64,000 nucleotides of DNA, taken from positions 124,001 to 188,000 of the forward strand of contig CAWBRQ010000001.1 in the NCBI GenBank assembly GCA_963791315.1. The letters are read 5' to 3'. Made by a program: the position numbers and the translations under genes. Every line of letters begins with the position of its first letter. Position 1 is the stretch's first letter. This document shows, in pieces, positions 48,846 through 57,277 of this stretch. The stretch is from JACCZX01 sp963791315 (GTDB taxonomy: Bacteria; Pseudomonadota; Gammaproteobacteria; Burkholderiales; Burkholderiaceae_F). A model generated the notes under the pieces. That model was not told the DNA's origin. It ran no database searches and was given only the letters and a program-made list of their open reading frames with translations.

Positions 48846-49406
48846 ATGCATCAAAACAAGATCGGGTCGAGCTCGGGCAACCCACTGGTGGCGCAACTTG
48901 GTTCCCACCACCGTGGCCGCGTGCTGCAACACCTGCAGGCGTTGCCTGCGAACGATCTCTGGCTTCGCTTCGGTTACGCGGTAACCGAAGAGGCGCTTCG
49001 TCTTTACGTGCGCAAGTTGCAGTTCAGCCGGGATGCGATTTTCGGAATTTTTGACGAGGCCGCCGAGCTTATGGCACTCGGACATCTCGGCTTCGAGAAG
49101 AGCGCGACTTCGAAAACGGCGGAGTTTGGTATCTCCGTACTGCCGCACGCACGGCGCTGCGGGTTCGGCTTGTCTCTGCTGCAGCGAGCTGCTGTGCATG
49201 CGCGAAATCGCGGTGCGACGCACCTGATGATGACCTACATGCCGGAAAACGACGCGCTGAAGCAACTGGCCAAGCGTGCAGGCATGCATCTGGTCTCAGA
49301 CATCGAGGAACCACGCGCCTACCTCAGCCTTGATCCGCCAACTGCCGGTGTCACTGATGGACGAAACGTTTTCGGAAGTGCTGGCCGCGATCGATTTGGG
49401 CTTTAG
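48846..49406 (+). CDS. GNAT family N-acetyltransferase, substrate unknown
   Basis: A predicted cytoplasmic acyl-CoA transferase of about 186 aa. The acetyl-CoA segment is visible as GISVLPHARRCGFGLSLLQR (V-x5-R-x-G-x-G/A pattern) near residues 95-115, followed by AVHARNRGATHLMMTYMPEN and KRAGM. After YLSLDPP the frame probably shifts near 49350: the alternative frame SLMDETFSEVLAAIDLGF continues to a TGA at 49451 and looks more like protein. That would make its 3' end overlap the response regulator gene. No substrate can be named. Confidence 0.82.
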   Translation: MHQNKIGSSSGNPLVAQLGSHHRGRVLQHLQALPANDLWLRFGYAVTEEALRLYVRKLQFSRDAIFGIFDEAAELMALGHLGFEKSATSKTAEFGISVLPHARRCGFGLSLLQRAAVHARNRGATHLMMTYMPENDALKQLAKRAGMHLVSDIEEPRAYLSLDPPTAGVTDGRNVFGSAGRDRFGL

Positions 49407-49438
49407 GGTTGCGAATGCCGACGCAGCGCAGCGTCGAC

Positions 49439-50200
49439 TCACATCTGCTTGAACAGGTGGGTGTAGTTGCGACTGACTTCGAGCTTCTCGTTGTGTCCCT
49501 TGATAAGAACGAGCTGACGACCGCGAAAGTCGCGCGTCACACCGGCGATTGCCTTGGCATTGACGATCGTGCCTCGGTGAATTTGCCAAAACTGCTCCGG
49601 ATCGAGCTCGTCAATCAGTTCCTTAATTGGCTTTCGGATTAGCGCCTCGAGCGATTCGGTTTGAACTCGCGTGTATTTCTCATCCGATGTGAAAAAAAGG
49701 ATTTCAGCGGTGGGTATCAGACGCAACTGCTGCCCGACGCTTGCCTGTATCCACTGCAGGTAACTGCGTTGTGCAGCACCATTGGGGGATTCGAGCCTCG
49801 CACTGAGCTTACTGAGCAGATCACTTAGATCGCTCGGCTTTGAACCTAGCCGCTTCTTGAGGCGAGCAACAGTAATTGCCAGCCGGTCGGCCTCGGCCGG
49901 CTTCAGCACGTAGTCGACAGCACCATGCTCGAACGCATCGACCGCGTACTCGTTGTAGGCGGTGATGAATACGACGTGACACGCGTCGCCTATGTGGCGC
50001 GCCGCCTCGATGCCGGTCATGCCGGGCATTCGGATGTCGAGAAACGCAAGATCAGGATGATGATCGTGGACAGCTGTGACCGCTTCTTCGCCGTTCTTCG
50101 CTTCTGCTAAAACTTGCAGGTCCGGCCAGACTTCGGTGAGACGCGCGCGAAGTTGCTCACGCATTAAACGCTCATCGTCCGCAATGATTGCCGTCGGCAT
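49439..50200 (-). CDS. LytTR-family response regulator
   Basis: 253 aa. Receiver domain at about residues 1-120: acidic pair DDE near residue 8, phosphoacceptor Asp in LAFLDIRMPGMTG (about residue 55), Thr in FITAYNEYAVDAF and Lys in DYVLKPAEA. A LytTR DNA-binding domain spans about 155-250 (ILFFTSDEKYTRVQTE, FWQIHRGTIVNAKAI, LEVSRNYTHLFKQM). It starts 9 bases after the sensor kinase stop. It resembles AlgR/LytR-type regulators that bind direct repeats; the target genes are unknown. Confidence 0.93.
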   Translation of the reverse strand: MPTAIIADDERLMREQLRARLTEVWPDLQVLAEAKNGEEAVTAVHDHHPDLAFLDIRMPGMTGIEAARHIGDACHVVFITAYNEYAVDAFEHGAVDYVLKPAEADRLAITVARLKKRLGSKPSDLSDLLSKLSARLESPNGAAQRSYLQWIQASVGQQLRLIPTAEILFFTSDEKYTRVQTESLEALIRKPIKELIDELDPEQFWQIHRGTIVNAKAIAGVTRDFRGRQLVLIKGHNEKLEVSRNYTHLFKQM

Positions 50201-50209
50201 TCACCGATT

Positions 50210-51715
50210 CTATGCGCTTGGTTTCCCGTTTGAGCGCTCGTTTGTTTCAAACGTGTAGGGCACCTCGATTGTGACGATCGTGCCGCTCGGCGAATTCGCT
50301 TCAATGGACAGTTTCGCGGCGCCACCATACAAAGCGGCCAGACGTTCTCGCACATTCGCTAGGCCAACACCGCTGCCCGACACTCCGGCGGCTGCAAACC
50401 CCAGCCCGGAATCCGCCACCGTCACACGCAAACGGCCGTTCGATATATCGGCTGAAATGGTCAGCGAACCGCCTTCGGGTTTTGGCTCAAGGCCATGCTT
50501 GATCGAGTTCTCAACCAGTGACTGCAGCATCATCGGCGGAAATTGCGCGGAGCTCAGGCCCTGTGGAACGATCAATGAATACTGAAGCCTGTCCTCCATC
50601 CTGAATTTCAATATCTCGAGGTACGAGCGGCACAGCTGGACTTCCTTACCGAGCGTGGTCGAACCCTCTCGCATTTGAGGTAACGCCGCGCGCAAGTATT
50701 GGATCAGGCTTTTCTGCATCTTCGAAGCCGTGGAGGGTGCGGTTTCGATCAGATAGTCGACCGACGCAAGCGTGTTGAACAGGAAATGCGGCTCGACTTG
50801 CGCTTGCATGGTCTTCAATTGCGCTTCGGCAAGTTGCCGCTTCAAACTCTCTTCGGCCGCGGTTTCAGTGGCGGCTTCAGCGCGCCGTTCGGCGCGCTTT
50901 TTCCCGCCGAGCACCACCTTGACGATGATGCCCGCCATGATCAGCAGCATCACGAAACTCATCAGCCAATCGCCGGTTTTCTCACGGTAATGGCGCGTCT
51001 CGCGCGCGATCTGGCGCTCGATTTGCTTCTCGACGATCTGTTCGATCTGATCGCGCGCTTTGTCGAGTGCCAACGCGAGTTTCTGCGGATCCTGGGTGAA
51101 CTCAGGACTGATTTTCACCGTCTGCCCGTCCTCCTCGACCGTGACACCCGGCTCCTGGTCTGAGGATTCCGCGTCAGGTTTCGCGTCGGCCTTAGCATCG
51201 GGTGGGCGTCGCTCAACGCGGACACCTTTGTCGTCGATCACGACTGACACACGCTCGCCGTCCTTATCGCCGGCATTGATGCGCAAGCCCTTTTCGTCGA
51301 TCTTCACGCTGGGGTCGCCCTTCGACTTGGCCGACGGTGGTTTTTTTTCGCTGGGCGCCTGGATCCGCATTCCGTCCGGCGCCACCTGCAGATTGACCTG
51401 TACGCGATCCTTGCTTTCGCCCATTTTCACGACGACCACGGGCTCGGAGTTATAGAAGACGTTGTCGGCAATGGCGCCAACGATCAGCAATAGAAATGCG
51501 ACAAAGAAGAACTTGGCCCAACCCACGGTTGCGAGCCAGTCGCCAATGCGCGCGCCGATACCTTTGATCGTTGGCGCCGATGCACGTCCCGCGCCGGCAG
51601 CTGCATTACGAGTCCAAGCAAATGCGTTGCTCCAGCGCGAACTGCGCGGAGGAGTTGGCGGCGTCGACGTGTCCGTCGATGCTGAAGGTTTGTCGGTGCT
51701 GTTTTCGGTTGTCAT
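50210..51715 (-). CDS. LytS/YehU-type sensor histidine kinase with large extracytoplasmic domain
   Basis: 501 aa. A Pro/Ser/Thr-rich cytoplasmic N-terminus, membrane helix at about 66-84 (WAKFFFVAFLLLIVGAIA), a charged domain of roughly 160 residues at about 88-248 with repeated beta-strand-like segments (DRVQVNLQVAPDGMRI, PSVKIDEKGLRINAG, RVSVVIDDKGVRVER), and a second helix at about 250-272. The kinase core has VEPHFLFNTLASVDYL with the phospho-His, and an ATPase G box DSGLGF...GVGLANVRERL. The sensory domain matches nothing I recognise. Confidence 0.9.
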   Translation of the reverse strand: MTTENSTDKPSASTDTSTPPTPPRSSRWSNAFAWTRNAAAGAGRASAPTIKGIGARIGDWLATVGWAKFFFVAFLLLIVGAIADNVFYNSEPVVVVKMGESKDRVQVNLQVAPDGMRIQAPSEKKPPSAKSKGDPSVKIDEKGLRINAGDKDGERVSVVIDDKGVRVERRPPDAKADAKPDAESSDQEPGVTVEEDGQTVKISPEFTQDPQKLALALDKARDQIEQIVEKQIERQIARETRHYREKTGDWLMSFVMLLIMAGIIVKVVLGGKKRAERRAEAATETAAEESLKRQLAEAQLKTMQAQVEPHFLFNTLASVDYLIETAPSTASKMQKSLIQYLRAALPQMREGSTTLGKEVQLCRSYLEILKFRMEDRLQYSLIVPQGLSSAQFPPMMLQSLVENSIKHGLEPKPEGGSLTISADISNGRLRVTVADSGLGFAAAGVSGSGVGLANVRERLAALYGGAAKLSIEANSPSGTIVTIEVPYTFETNERSNGKPSA

Positions 51716-51723
51716 GCAGACAC

Positions 51724-51758
51724 TTTATAAGGCGTCGCACATGAACACCAATTTGGTG
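51724..51758 (-). promoter_or_regulatory. candidate promoter and operator of the sensor kinase operon
   Basis: Minus-strand TTGGTG (51746-51751), 16-base spacer, TATAAA (51724-51729). The -35 is half of a perfect palindrome CACCAA-N-TTGGTG (51746-51758). The predicted start falls only a few bases before the kinase ATG, and no ribosome site is visible. Confidence 0.55.
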
Positions 51759-51827
51759 CGACAGATTGCATTTATCGATCAATGGGCTGCACAAATCGCG
51801 ATTGAACGGAGCAGCGACGCCGCCAAC

Positions 51828-51854
51828 AAAAAGGCCCGGACTTGCCGGGCCTTT
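51828..51854 (-). terminator. Rho-independent terminator after the small exported protein gene
   Basis: 10-bp perfect stem AAAGGCCCGG/CCGGGCCTTT with a 5-base loop, followed on the minus strand by five U. It lies 21 bases after the stop at 51876 and insulates the sensor kinase operon. Confidence 0.9.
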
Positions 51855-51875
51855 ATCCAACTGAAAGAGTGAAGC

Positions 51876-52097
51876 TTAAAGCGCCGCCTTGGGTGCCTGC
51901 TCGCACGCCGCTGAAATCTGCGACGCCGGCCGCAGCTTGATCACGACAGGTTCAAGGTGAACCACCTGCAGCGGCTCTGATCTCGTCATAGCCCGCTCTT
52001 CATGCAATGCACCGCCCGCTGTGGCGACTAATCCAAGTCCGAAAACTGCGGCGAGAGCCGCGCTCAGGATGCGAATCGAATGGGATGTGCGATACAT
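51876..52097 (-). CDS. small exported protein of unknown function
   Basis: 73 aa from ATG 52097, preceded by a strong AAGGAG site. The first 30 residues form a signal peptide or membrane anchor (IRILSAALAAVFGLGLVAT). The rest is short: LQVVHLEPVVIKLRPAS and one Cys. A terminator follows. No family is recognised; its position upstream of the sensor kinase raises, but does not show, a link. Confidence 0.65.
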   Translation of the reverse strand: MYRTSHSIRILSAALAAVFGLGLVATAGGALHEERAMTRSEPLQVVHLEPVVIKLRPASQISAACEQAPKAAL

Positions 52098-52340
52098 GAT
52101 GTTCTCCTTTGTTGCGCCTGCGTCTGTTGAAACGAACTGTAAGGAGACAGCGCGCACAATGCGATCGAAGTGCGACGAACTGCGCAATTGATGGAGTGAA
52201 CTGCAAGCGCGCGGAGCAATCGGAGTGAATCGGCCGTTGGGGCGACGAAGTCAGCTTAGAAGCCGTGCGTCTGCGCCTTACCATTTGCGGCAGAATTCTT
52301 GCTGCAGTGAACGTCGCGCGAGGTCAATAGGGAGATTGCG

Positions 52341-53465
52341 ATGCAATTCACCGGTTGGGAAAACCCGATGGGTACCGATGGCTTCGAGTTCATCGAATAC
52401 GCCGCGCCCGACCCGGTGGCACTCGGCAACCTGTTCCAAACGATGGGCTTTTCAGCCGTCGCCAGGCACCGTCACAAAAACGTAACGCTGTACCGGCAAG
52501 GCGGGGTCAACTTCATTATCAACGCCGAGCCGGATTCGTTTGCACAGCGCTTTGCGCGGCTTCACGGGCCGTCGATTTGCGCGATCGCGTTTCGCGTACG
52601 CGACGCTGCACAGGCATACCGCCGCGCACTCGAACTCGGCGCGTGGGGATTCGACTCGCAATCGGGTCCGATGGAGTTGAACATCCCTGCGATCAAGGGC
52701 ATCGGCGATTCCCTACTTTATTTCGTCGACCGCTGGCGCGGCAAAAATTCGGCCGCCCCAGGCGGCATCGGCGATATCAACATCTACGACGTCGACTTTG
52801 AGCCGATCGCTGGTGCAGAGGCGAACCCAACCGGCTGCGGACTGACCTACATCGATCATCTGACCCATAACGTGCATCGCGGGCGGATGAAAGAATGGGC
52901 CGAGTTTTACGAGCGACTATTTAACTTTCGCGAAGTCCGCTACTTCGACATCGAGGGCCAGCTGACTGGGCTTAAAAGCAAGGCGATGACCAGCCCGTGC
53001 GGAAAAATTCGAATCCCAATCAACGAGAGTTCGGACGATAAGAGCCAGATCGTTGAATACCTGGATGAGTATCGCGGCGAAGGCATTCAACACGTCGCAC
53101 TCGCCACCAGCGACATCTACGCGACCGTGCGCTCGATGAAGCAGAACGGCGTTGCATTTCAGGACACGATCGATACGTACTACGACCTGATCGACACGCG
53201 GCTGCCGAACCATGGCGAGCAACTGGCCGAGCTGAAGCTGCTGCGCATTTTGATCGACGGCGCTACGCACCAGGGTGCCCCGAACGAATTGCTGCTGCAG
53301 ATCTTTACGCAGACCGCGATCGGCCCAATATTTTTCGAGATCATTCAGCGCAAAGGCGATGAGGGATTCGGTGAAGGCAACTTCCGTGCACTATTCGAAT
53401 CGATCGAGCTCGACCAAATCCGCCGCGGCGTGCTTAAGCCCGACGAAAGCAAGACGCCTGCATAA
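52341..53465 (+). CDS. hpd: 4-hydroxyphenylpyruvate dioxygenase
   Basis: Non-heme Fe(II) enzyme that makes homogentisate from 4-hydroxyphenylpyruvate in tyrosine catabolism. 374 aa, frame intact. Two vicinal-oxygen-chelate domains. The iron ligands are visible in YIDHLTHNVHRG, EGIQHVALATSD and IGPIFFEIIQRKGDEGFGEG. GGAG ribosome site 8 bases before ATG. It is followed by phhA within 6 bases, which makes a compact phenylalanine/tyrosine degradation unit. Confidence 0.97.
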   Translation: MQFTGWENPMGTDGFEFIEYAAPDPVALGNLFQTMGFSAVARHRHKNVTLYRQGGVNFIINAEPDSFAQRFARLHGPSICAIAFRVRDAAQAYRRALELGAWGFDSQSGPMELNIPAIKGIGDSLLYFVDRWRGKNSAAPGGIGDINIYDVDFEPIAGAEANPTGCGLTYIDHLTHNVHRGRMKEWAEFYERLFNFREVRYFDIEGQLTGLKSKAMTSPCGKIRIPINESSDDKSQIVEYLDEYRGEGIQHVALATSDIYATVRSMKQNGVAFQDTIDTYYDLIDTRLPNHGEQLAELKLLRILIDGATHQGAPNELLLQIFTQTAIGPIFFEIIQRKGDEGFGEGNFRALFESIELDQIRRGVLKPDESKTPA

Positions 53466-53471
53466 ACGTTG

Positions 53472-54347
53472 ATGGCAGTCGCACCTGTCACCTACGGCGC
53501 CAGCACTCGCCCACCGCGCGGTGATTACTCAGAGGCGCGTGACGACTACACGTGCGAGCAGCATTGGGAACGCTACACGGCCGAAGAGCATGCGATGTAC
53601 GCGCAGTTGTTTGCGCGCCAGGTCAAGCAGGCACCTGGCCAGGCGTGCGAGGAATTTCTCGCCGCATTGGGCCAGCTGGGCGCCGCCGACCATATCCCTC
53701 GGTTCGAAGCGATCAGCGCATCACTGCAGCGTGCGACCGGGTGGGAAGTCGTCGCGGTGCCGGGCCTGATTCCCGAGCACGCTTTTTTTTCGCTGCTCGC
53801 TCACCGCCGCTTCCCGGTCACCGTATGGCTGCGATCGCCGGCAGAGTTTGACTACATCGTCGAGCCCGATGTGTTTCACGATCTCTATGGTCATGTGCCG
53901 CTGCTGTTCAACCCGGTATTTGCCGACTACATGCAGGCATTCGGCCGCGGCGGATTGAAGGCGCAAGGGTTGGAGGCGCTCGAATATCTCGCGCGTCTGT
54001 ACTGGTATACGGTGGAATTTGGTTTGATCGCTACTGCGCGTGGTTTGCGTGTTTACGGCGCGGGTGTTCTGTCCTCGGTGGGTGAAACCGAATACGCGCT
54101 CACGAATACGCGACCGCAGCGCCTTGCGTTCGACTTGAAGCGCGTCCTCCGAACGCCATACAAGATCGACGACTACCAATCCGCCTACTTCGTCGTCGAA
54201 TCGTTCGATCAATTGTTTGAAGCGACTGCACCCGATTTTTCGCCGCTGTACACCGAAATCGCGGATCAGCCCGCACTTCCGATCGCCGCAACGCTGCACG
54301 GCGAAAAGACGTACCCGCCGAACGCCGGCAAACTGGTCGTCGCGTAA
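53472..54347 (+). CDS. phhA: phenylalanine 4-monooxygenase
   Basis: Pterin-dependent hydroxylase converting phenylalanine to tyrosine. 291 aa from ATG 53472 (a TTG directly before is in frame). Fe(II) ligands: the two His of VFHDLYGHVPLL and the Glu of LYWYTVEFGLI. PGLIPEHAFFSLLAHRRFPV and YGAGVLSSVGETEYAL are conserved. Bacterial catalytic-only form with no ACT regulatory domain. Probably co-transcribed with hpd. Confidence 0.97.
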   Translation: MAVAPVTYGASTRPPRGDYSEARDDYTCEQHWERYTAEEHAMYAQLFARQVKQAPGQACEEFLAALGQLGAADHIPRFEAISASLQRATGWEVVAVPGLIPEHAFFSLLAHRRFPVTVWLRSPAEFDYIVEPDVFHDLYGHVPLLFNPVFADYMQAFGRGGLKAQGLEALEYLARLYWYTVEFGLIATARGLRVYGAGVLSSVGETEYALTNTRPQRLAFDLKRVLRTPYKIDDYQSAYFVVESFDQLFEATAPDFSPLYTEIADQPALPIAATLHGEKTYPPNAGKLVVA

Positions 54348-54356
54348 GTAGACGCG

Positions 54357-55073
54357 CTACTGCGCCTGCGCCGGCACACCGCCGGGAATAATCGGTTGCG
54401 GGATGGGTTGCTGCGGCATCCCCTGCTGCTGCAATTGCTGCTGCTGCAATTGCTGCTGCGGGAACTGCTGCTGCACCTGCGGTGGTACTTGCTGCGTTGG
54501 AAACTGGGGAGCAGGTTGGGGCGGCATCGGAGGGGGCTGAGGCAGCGCCGGTCGCGGAGCTTGCATCGGTGCTGGGCGCGGAATATTCGGTGCGCCTTCA
54601 CTGCTCGGGGCCGTCAACGTATTGCCCTCGCGGGAAAAATTCGGTGCGGCGGGAAACCCGCCGAGCTGCGCGACCGGCTGGGCGGGCATGCGCACTTCGT
54701 GCCGACCCCCAGCCGTTTCAAGAACGGCGATCTCCGACGTCACCGACACAAGCTTCATACCCGGCGCGACTTCCTGCCCGACCACGAACGCACGCGCTGG
54801 CTTGCCGTCGACGACCAGTACGGCACTCGAATCCTTGCCGGCGGCAAACACTCCGAGCGCCTGGATATTGCTGGCGATCGACTGCACGACATCGACCTTG
54901 CCAAACATTCGCGCCGCGGCCATAGCATCAGGGTCGCGCAACGGCGGCGGTGGTAATGGTGGAGGTGCGGCGATCGGCGACGGCGTAAAGATGCGGATGC
55001 CCCAATAGCCGGCAATCGCCATCACAGCGACGAAGCAAACCAGATGAACCGCAGCAAAAGCGAACTTTTTCAC
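54357..55073 (-). CDS. gspC: type II secretion inner-membrane protein GspC with Pro/Gln-rich tail
   Basis: 238 aa. One N-terminal membrane helix (about residues 5-27), a short proline linker (PPPLPPPPLRDPDAM), then the HR domain (IQALGVFAAGKDSSAVLVV, VVGQEVAPGMKLVSVTSEIA) at about 65-130 that contacts the GspD N0 domain. Instead of a PDZ or coiled coil the C-terminus has about 90 residues of Pro/Gln repeats. It is transcribed opposite to the other gsp genes and converges on phhA. Confidence 0.87.
   Translation of the reverse strand: MKKFAFAAVHLVCFVAVMAIAGYWGIRIFTPSPIAAPPPLPPPPLRDPDAMAAARMFGKVDVVQSIASNIQALGVFAAGKDSSAVLVVDGKPARAFVVGQEVAPGMKLVSVTSEIAVLETAGGRHEVRMPAQPVAQLGGFPAAPNFSREGNTLTAPSSEGAPNIPRPAPMQAPRPALPQPPPMPPQPAPQFPTQQVPPQVQQQFPQQQLQQQQLQQQGMPQQPIPQPIIPGGVPAQAQ
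54423..54460. repeat. 15-bp tandem repeat in gspC
   Basis: Two perfect copies of CTGCTGCTGCAATTG plus a partial third; they encode the Gln/Leu run in the GspC tail. Confidence 0.8.
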
Positions 55074-55264
55074 AATCTCGATTCCAGGTTCGGCGTCAGC
55101 TCACCATGTACTAGTCCGTGAAGCATCCCCTTTCCGGGGGGTGGGGCAGCCGATGCGCGTTGATAATATCCCTCGCACCCTCGGTTGTCCGCGTCGAAAA
55201 GCGAGGAACTTCAAGGCGTTCGACGCTCATCTTCAAGTTTTCTACCGCATTCGCCAATGGTCTG

Positions 55265-55741
55265 ATGACTCCAATGACAGGCGTTCGTTCCTATTTTCAA
55301 TTTTCCACGCGCCGCTCGCACGGTTTCACGTTGATTGAGATCATGGTCGTGATCACGATCTTAGGCGTGCTAGCGGCGCTGATCGTGCCGCGGGTGGTAG
55401 GCCGGACCGACGATGCGAGGATCGCCGCGGCGAAGCAAGATATCGCATCGATTATGCAGGCGCTAAAGCTTTACCGACTCGACAACGGCCGCTACCCCAC
55501 CACCGATCAGGGCTTGCAGGCTCTGATCACAAGGCCCACAACCGAGCCGCTGCCGGCCAACTGGAAACAGGGCGGATACCTTGAGCGCTCGACCGTGCCG
55601 TCTGATCCGTGGGGCGAGCCCTACAAGTACCTGAATCCCGGCGTGCGTGGAGAGATCGACGTGTTCTCGCTTGGCCGCGACCGTGCCAACGGCGGCGAGC
55701 CGAATACACCGGACGCCGACATAGGCTCGTGGCAGCTATAG
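55265..55741 (+). CDS. gspG: major pseudopilin GspG
   Basis: Main subunit of the secretion pseudopilus. Start at 55265 (ATG; 55274 is an alternative) gives a leader cleaved after Gly20 in SHG|FTLIEIMVVITILGVLAAL, with Glu5 of the mature protein present. The C-terminal calcium-site region GRYPTTDQGLQALITRPT, DPWGEPYKYLNPG and DVFSLGRD is diagnostic. 158 aa. First of gspGHIJKLMN. Confidence 0.96.
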   Translation: MTPMTGVRSYFQFSTRRSHGFTLIEIMVVITILGVLAALIVPRVVGRTDDARIAAAKQDIASIMQALKLYRLDNGRYPTTDQGLQALITRPTTEPLPANWKQGGYLERSTVPSDPWGEPYKYLNPGVRGEIDVFSLGRDRANGGEPNTPDADIGSWQL

Positions 55742-56280
55742 CACTCGTCGACGGCGCCGCGCGCGGAGTACTGCGCCGCTATGCCGGGTTCACACTGCTC
55801 GAGTTAATGGTGGTGATCGTGCTCGCCGGCATTCTTGTCTCGCTGGTGACAATCAACATCGCACCAGATCCGCGTCAGCAGCTGCAGCGCGAGGCGCAAC
55901 GTGTTGGGCAACTAATGGCGCTCGCTGCCGATGAGTCGCGCATCACGCAGCAACCGATTGTGTGGGAAGCCGATCTGCGCGGGTACCGGTTCGTGACCGA
56001 ATCGGGTGGCGAGCGCAAATTGTTGACCGGCGATGATCTGCTGCGTGAACGCGCGTGGGAGACGCCGCTAACGCGCCTTGCGGTGCTCGATAACGGCGGG
56101 CCGCAGCCGGCGCAGGTGCTGCTCGGGCCGGGCGCGCCGCCGGTGCGGGTCGCGATTGCGCGCGAGTGGATACAGCCGCGCTGGCGACTCGAGCTGACCA
56201 GCGAAGACGGATCGGTGCGAATCGATTTCGACGAAATCGGCCGCTCGCTCCTTGCAACTGATGAGACGACGAGAAAATGA
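55729..56280 (+). CDS. gspH: minor pseudopilin GspH
   Basis: GTG start at 55729, overlapping gspG by 13 bases. Prepilin leader cleaved after Gly20 in YAG|FTLLELMVVIVLAGILVSL. The body has FDEIGRS and RITQQPIVWEADLRGYRF, fitting GspH/FimT-type proteins. 183 aa. The frame is open further upstream, but that part has no similarity. Confidence 0.9.
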   Translation: MAAIALVDGAARGVLRRYAGFTLLELMVVIVLAGILVSLVTINIAPDPRQQLQREAQRVGQLMALAADESRITQQPIVWEADLRGYRFVTESGGERKLLTGDDLLRERAWETPLTRLAVLDNGGPQPAQVLLGPGAPPVRVAIAREWIQPRWRLELTSEDGSVRIDFDEIGRSLLATDETTRK

Positions 56281-56663
56281 TGCGGCGGGTCGAGAAAATG
56301 CGGGGCTTCACGCTGCTCGAAGTGCTCGTGGCGCTGGTGATCATTGGAGTCGCTCTGGCGGCCGCGATGCGCGGGGCGATGTCCTTGACCTCGACCGCGG
56401 ACTACACACGCCAAAAGCTGTTGGCGGTGCTCACTGCCGAGAATCGATTGCTCGAACTGCGACTCGGCCGTGAGCGCCTCGAGCCGGGAGAGAGCATCCT
56501 GCCCTGCGAGCAGGGCGGCGCCAGCTTTGTTTGCTCGCAGGCCATCAAGCCGACTCCGAACCCGTTCTTCCGCCGCGTCGAAGTGCGCGTGTTTCGTCAG
56601 GATGACGCCGGCAACCGGAGCCAGCTTGCGGAGCTGATGACCGTGATGCCCACCAATCAATAG
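56277..56663 (+). CDS. gspI: minor pseudopilin GspI
   Basis: ATG overlaps the gspH stop. Leader MMRRVEKMRG|FTLLEVLVALVIIGVALAAA, then a short globular part with a Cys pair (LPCEQGG, FVCSQ). 128 aa. GspI begins the GspI-J-K tip complex. Confidence 0.92.
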   Translation: MMRRVEKMRGFTLLEVLVALVIIGVALAAAMRGAMSLTSTADYTRQKLLAVLTAENRLLELRLGRERLEPGESILPCEQGGASFVCSQAIKPTPNPFFRRVEVRVFRQDDAGNRSQLAELMTVMPTNQ

Positions 56664-56665
56664 CG

Positions 56666-57277
56666 ATGAACGACCGACTCTTCTCGCGCGGATTCACGTT
56701 GCTCGAATTGCTGGTGGCCATCACCGTGCTGTCGATCGTCTCGATGATCGCGTGGCGCGGGCTCGATTCACTGGTGGCGACGCGCGAGCGACTCGAACCC
56801 GAAGTCGACGATATCCGTTCGCTGCTGACTACGTTCGGTCAGATGGAACGCGACCTGACCCAAGTCACGAACCCGGCCTTTCTCGGGCTCGCGGCCTCAC
56901 CGCTAAACATCGGGGTCGCAGATGGCGGACAAGTGATTGAGTTGGCACGCATCGCAAGCCCCGTCGCCGACCGCCCGACGGAAGTACAAACAGTGTTCTA
57001 CCGCGTAGTCGACGGGTCGCTGGTGCGGCAGGCTACGCCTCCGCTGCCCGCGTTCGACCGCGCCAATGCCGAGAGCTTCGAAACGGCGCGCCTAATGAAT
57101 AACGTCAAGTCCATGACCGTGCGTGTATGGCAGGTTCCGAGCGGATGGGTATCGCCCTTTGCTTCCGACGGTTCCGGCGCCCAGCCGCAAGCAGGCCAAA
57201 CGCCGCCAGGTGTCGAGGTGACTCTGCTGCGTGGCGACGGCAAGGCGTTTCGTCGTGTGTTTTTGGTGGGCGCATGA
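56666..57277 (+). CDS. gspJ: minor pseudopilin GspJ
   Basis: Leader MNDRLFSRG|FTLLELLVAITVLSIVSMI. The GspJ signatures MIAWRGLDSL and ERDLTQV are present. 203 aa. Its TGA overlaps the gspK ATG. Confidence 0.93.
   Translation: MNDRLFSRGFTLLELLVAITVLSIVSMIAWRGLDSLVATRERLEPEVDDIRSLLTTFGQMERDLTQVTNPAFLGLAASPLNIGVADGGQVIELARIASPVADRPTEVQTVFYRVVDGSLVRQATPPLPAFDRANAESFETARLMNNVKSMTVRVWQVPSGWVSPFASDGSGAQPQAGQTPPGVEVTLLRGDGKAFRRVFLVGA

Noticed and set aside
55118..55264. N-terminal extension of GspG from the ATG at 55118
   Set aside because: It would add about 49 residues before a prepilin leader that must be short; the later ATG at 55265 gives a normal leader.
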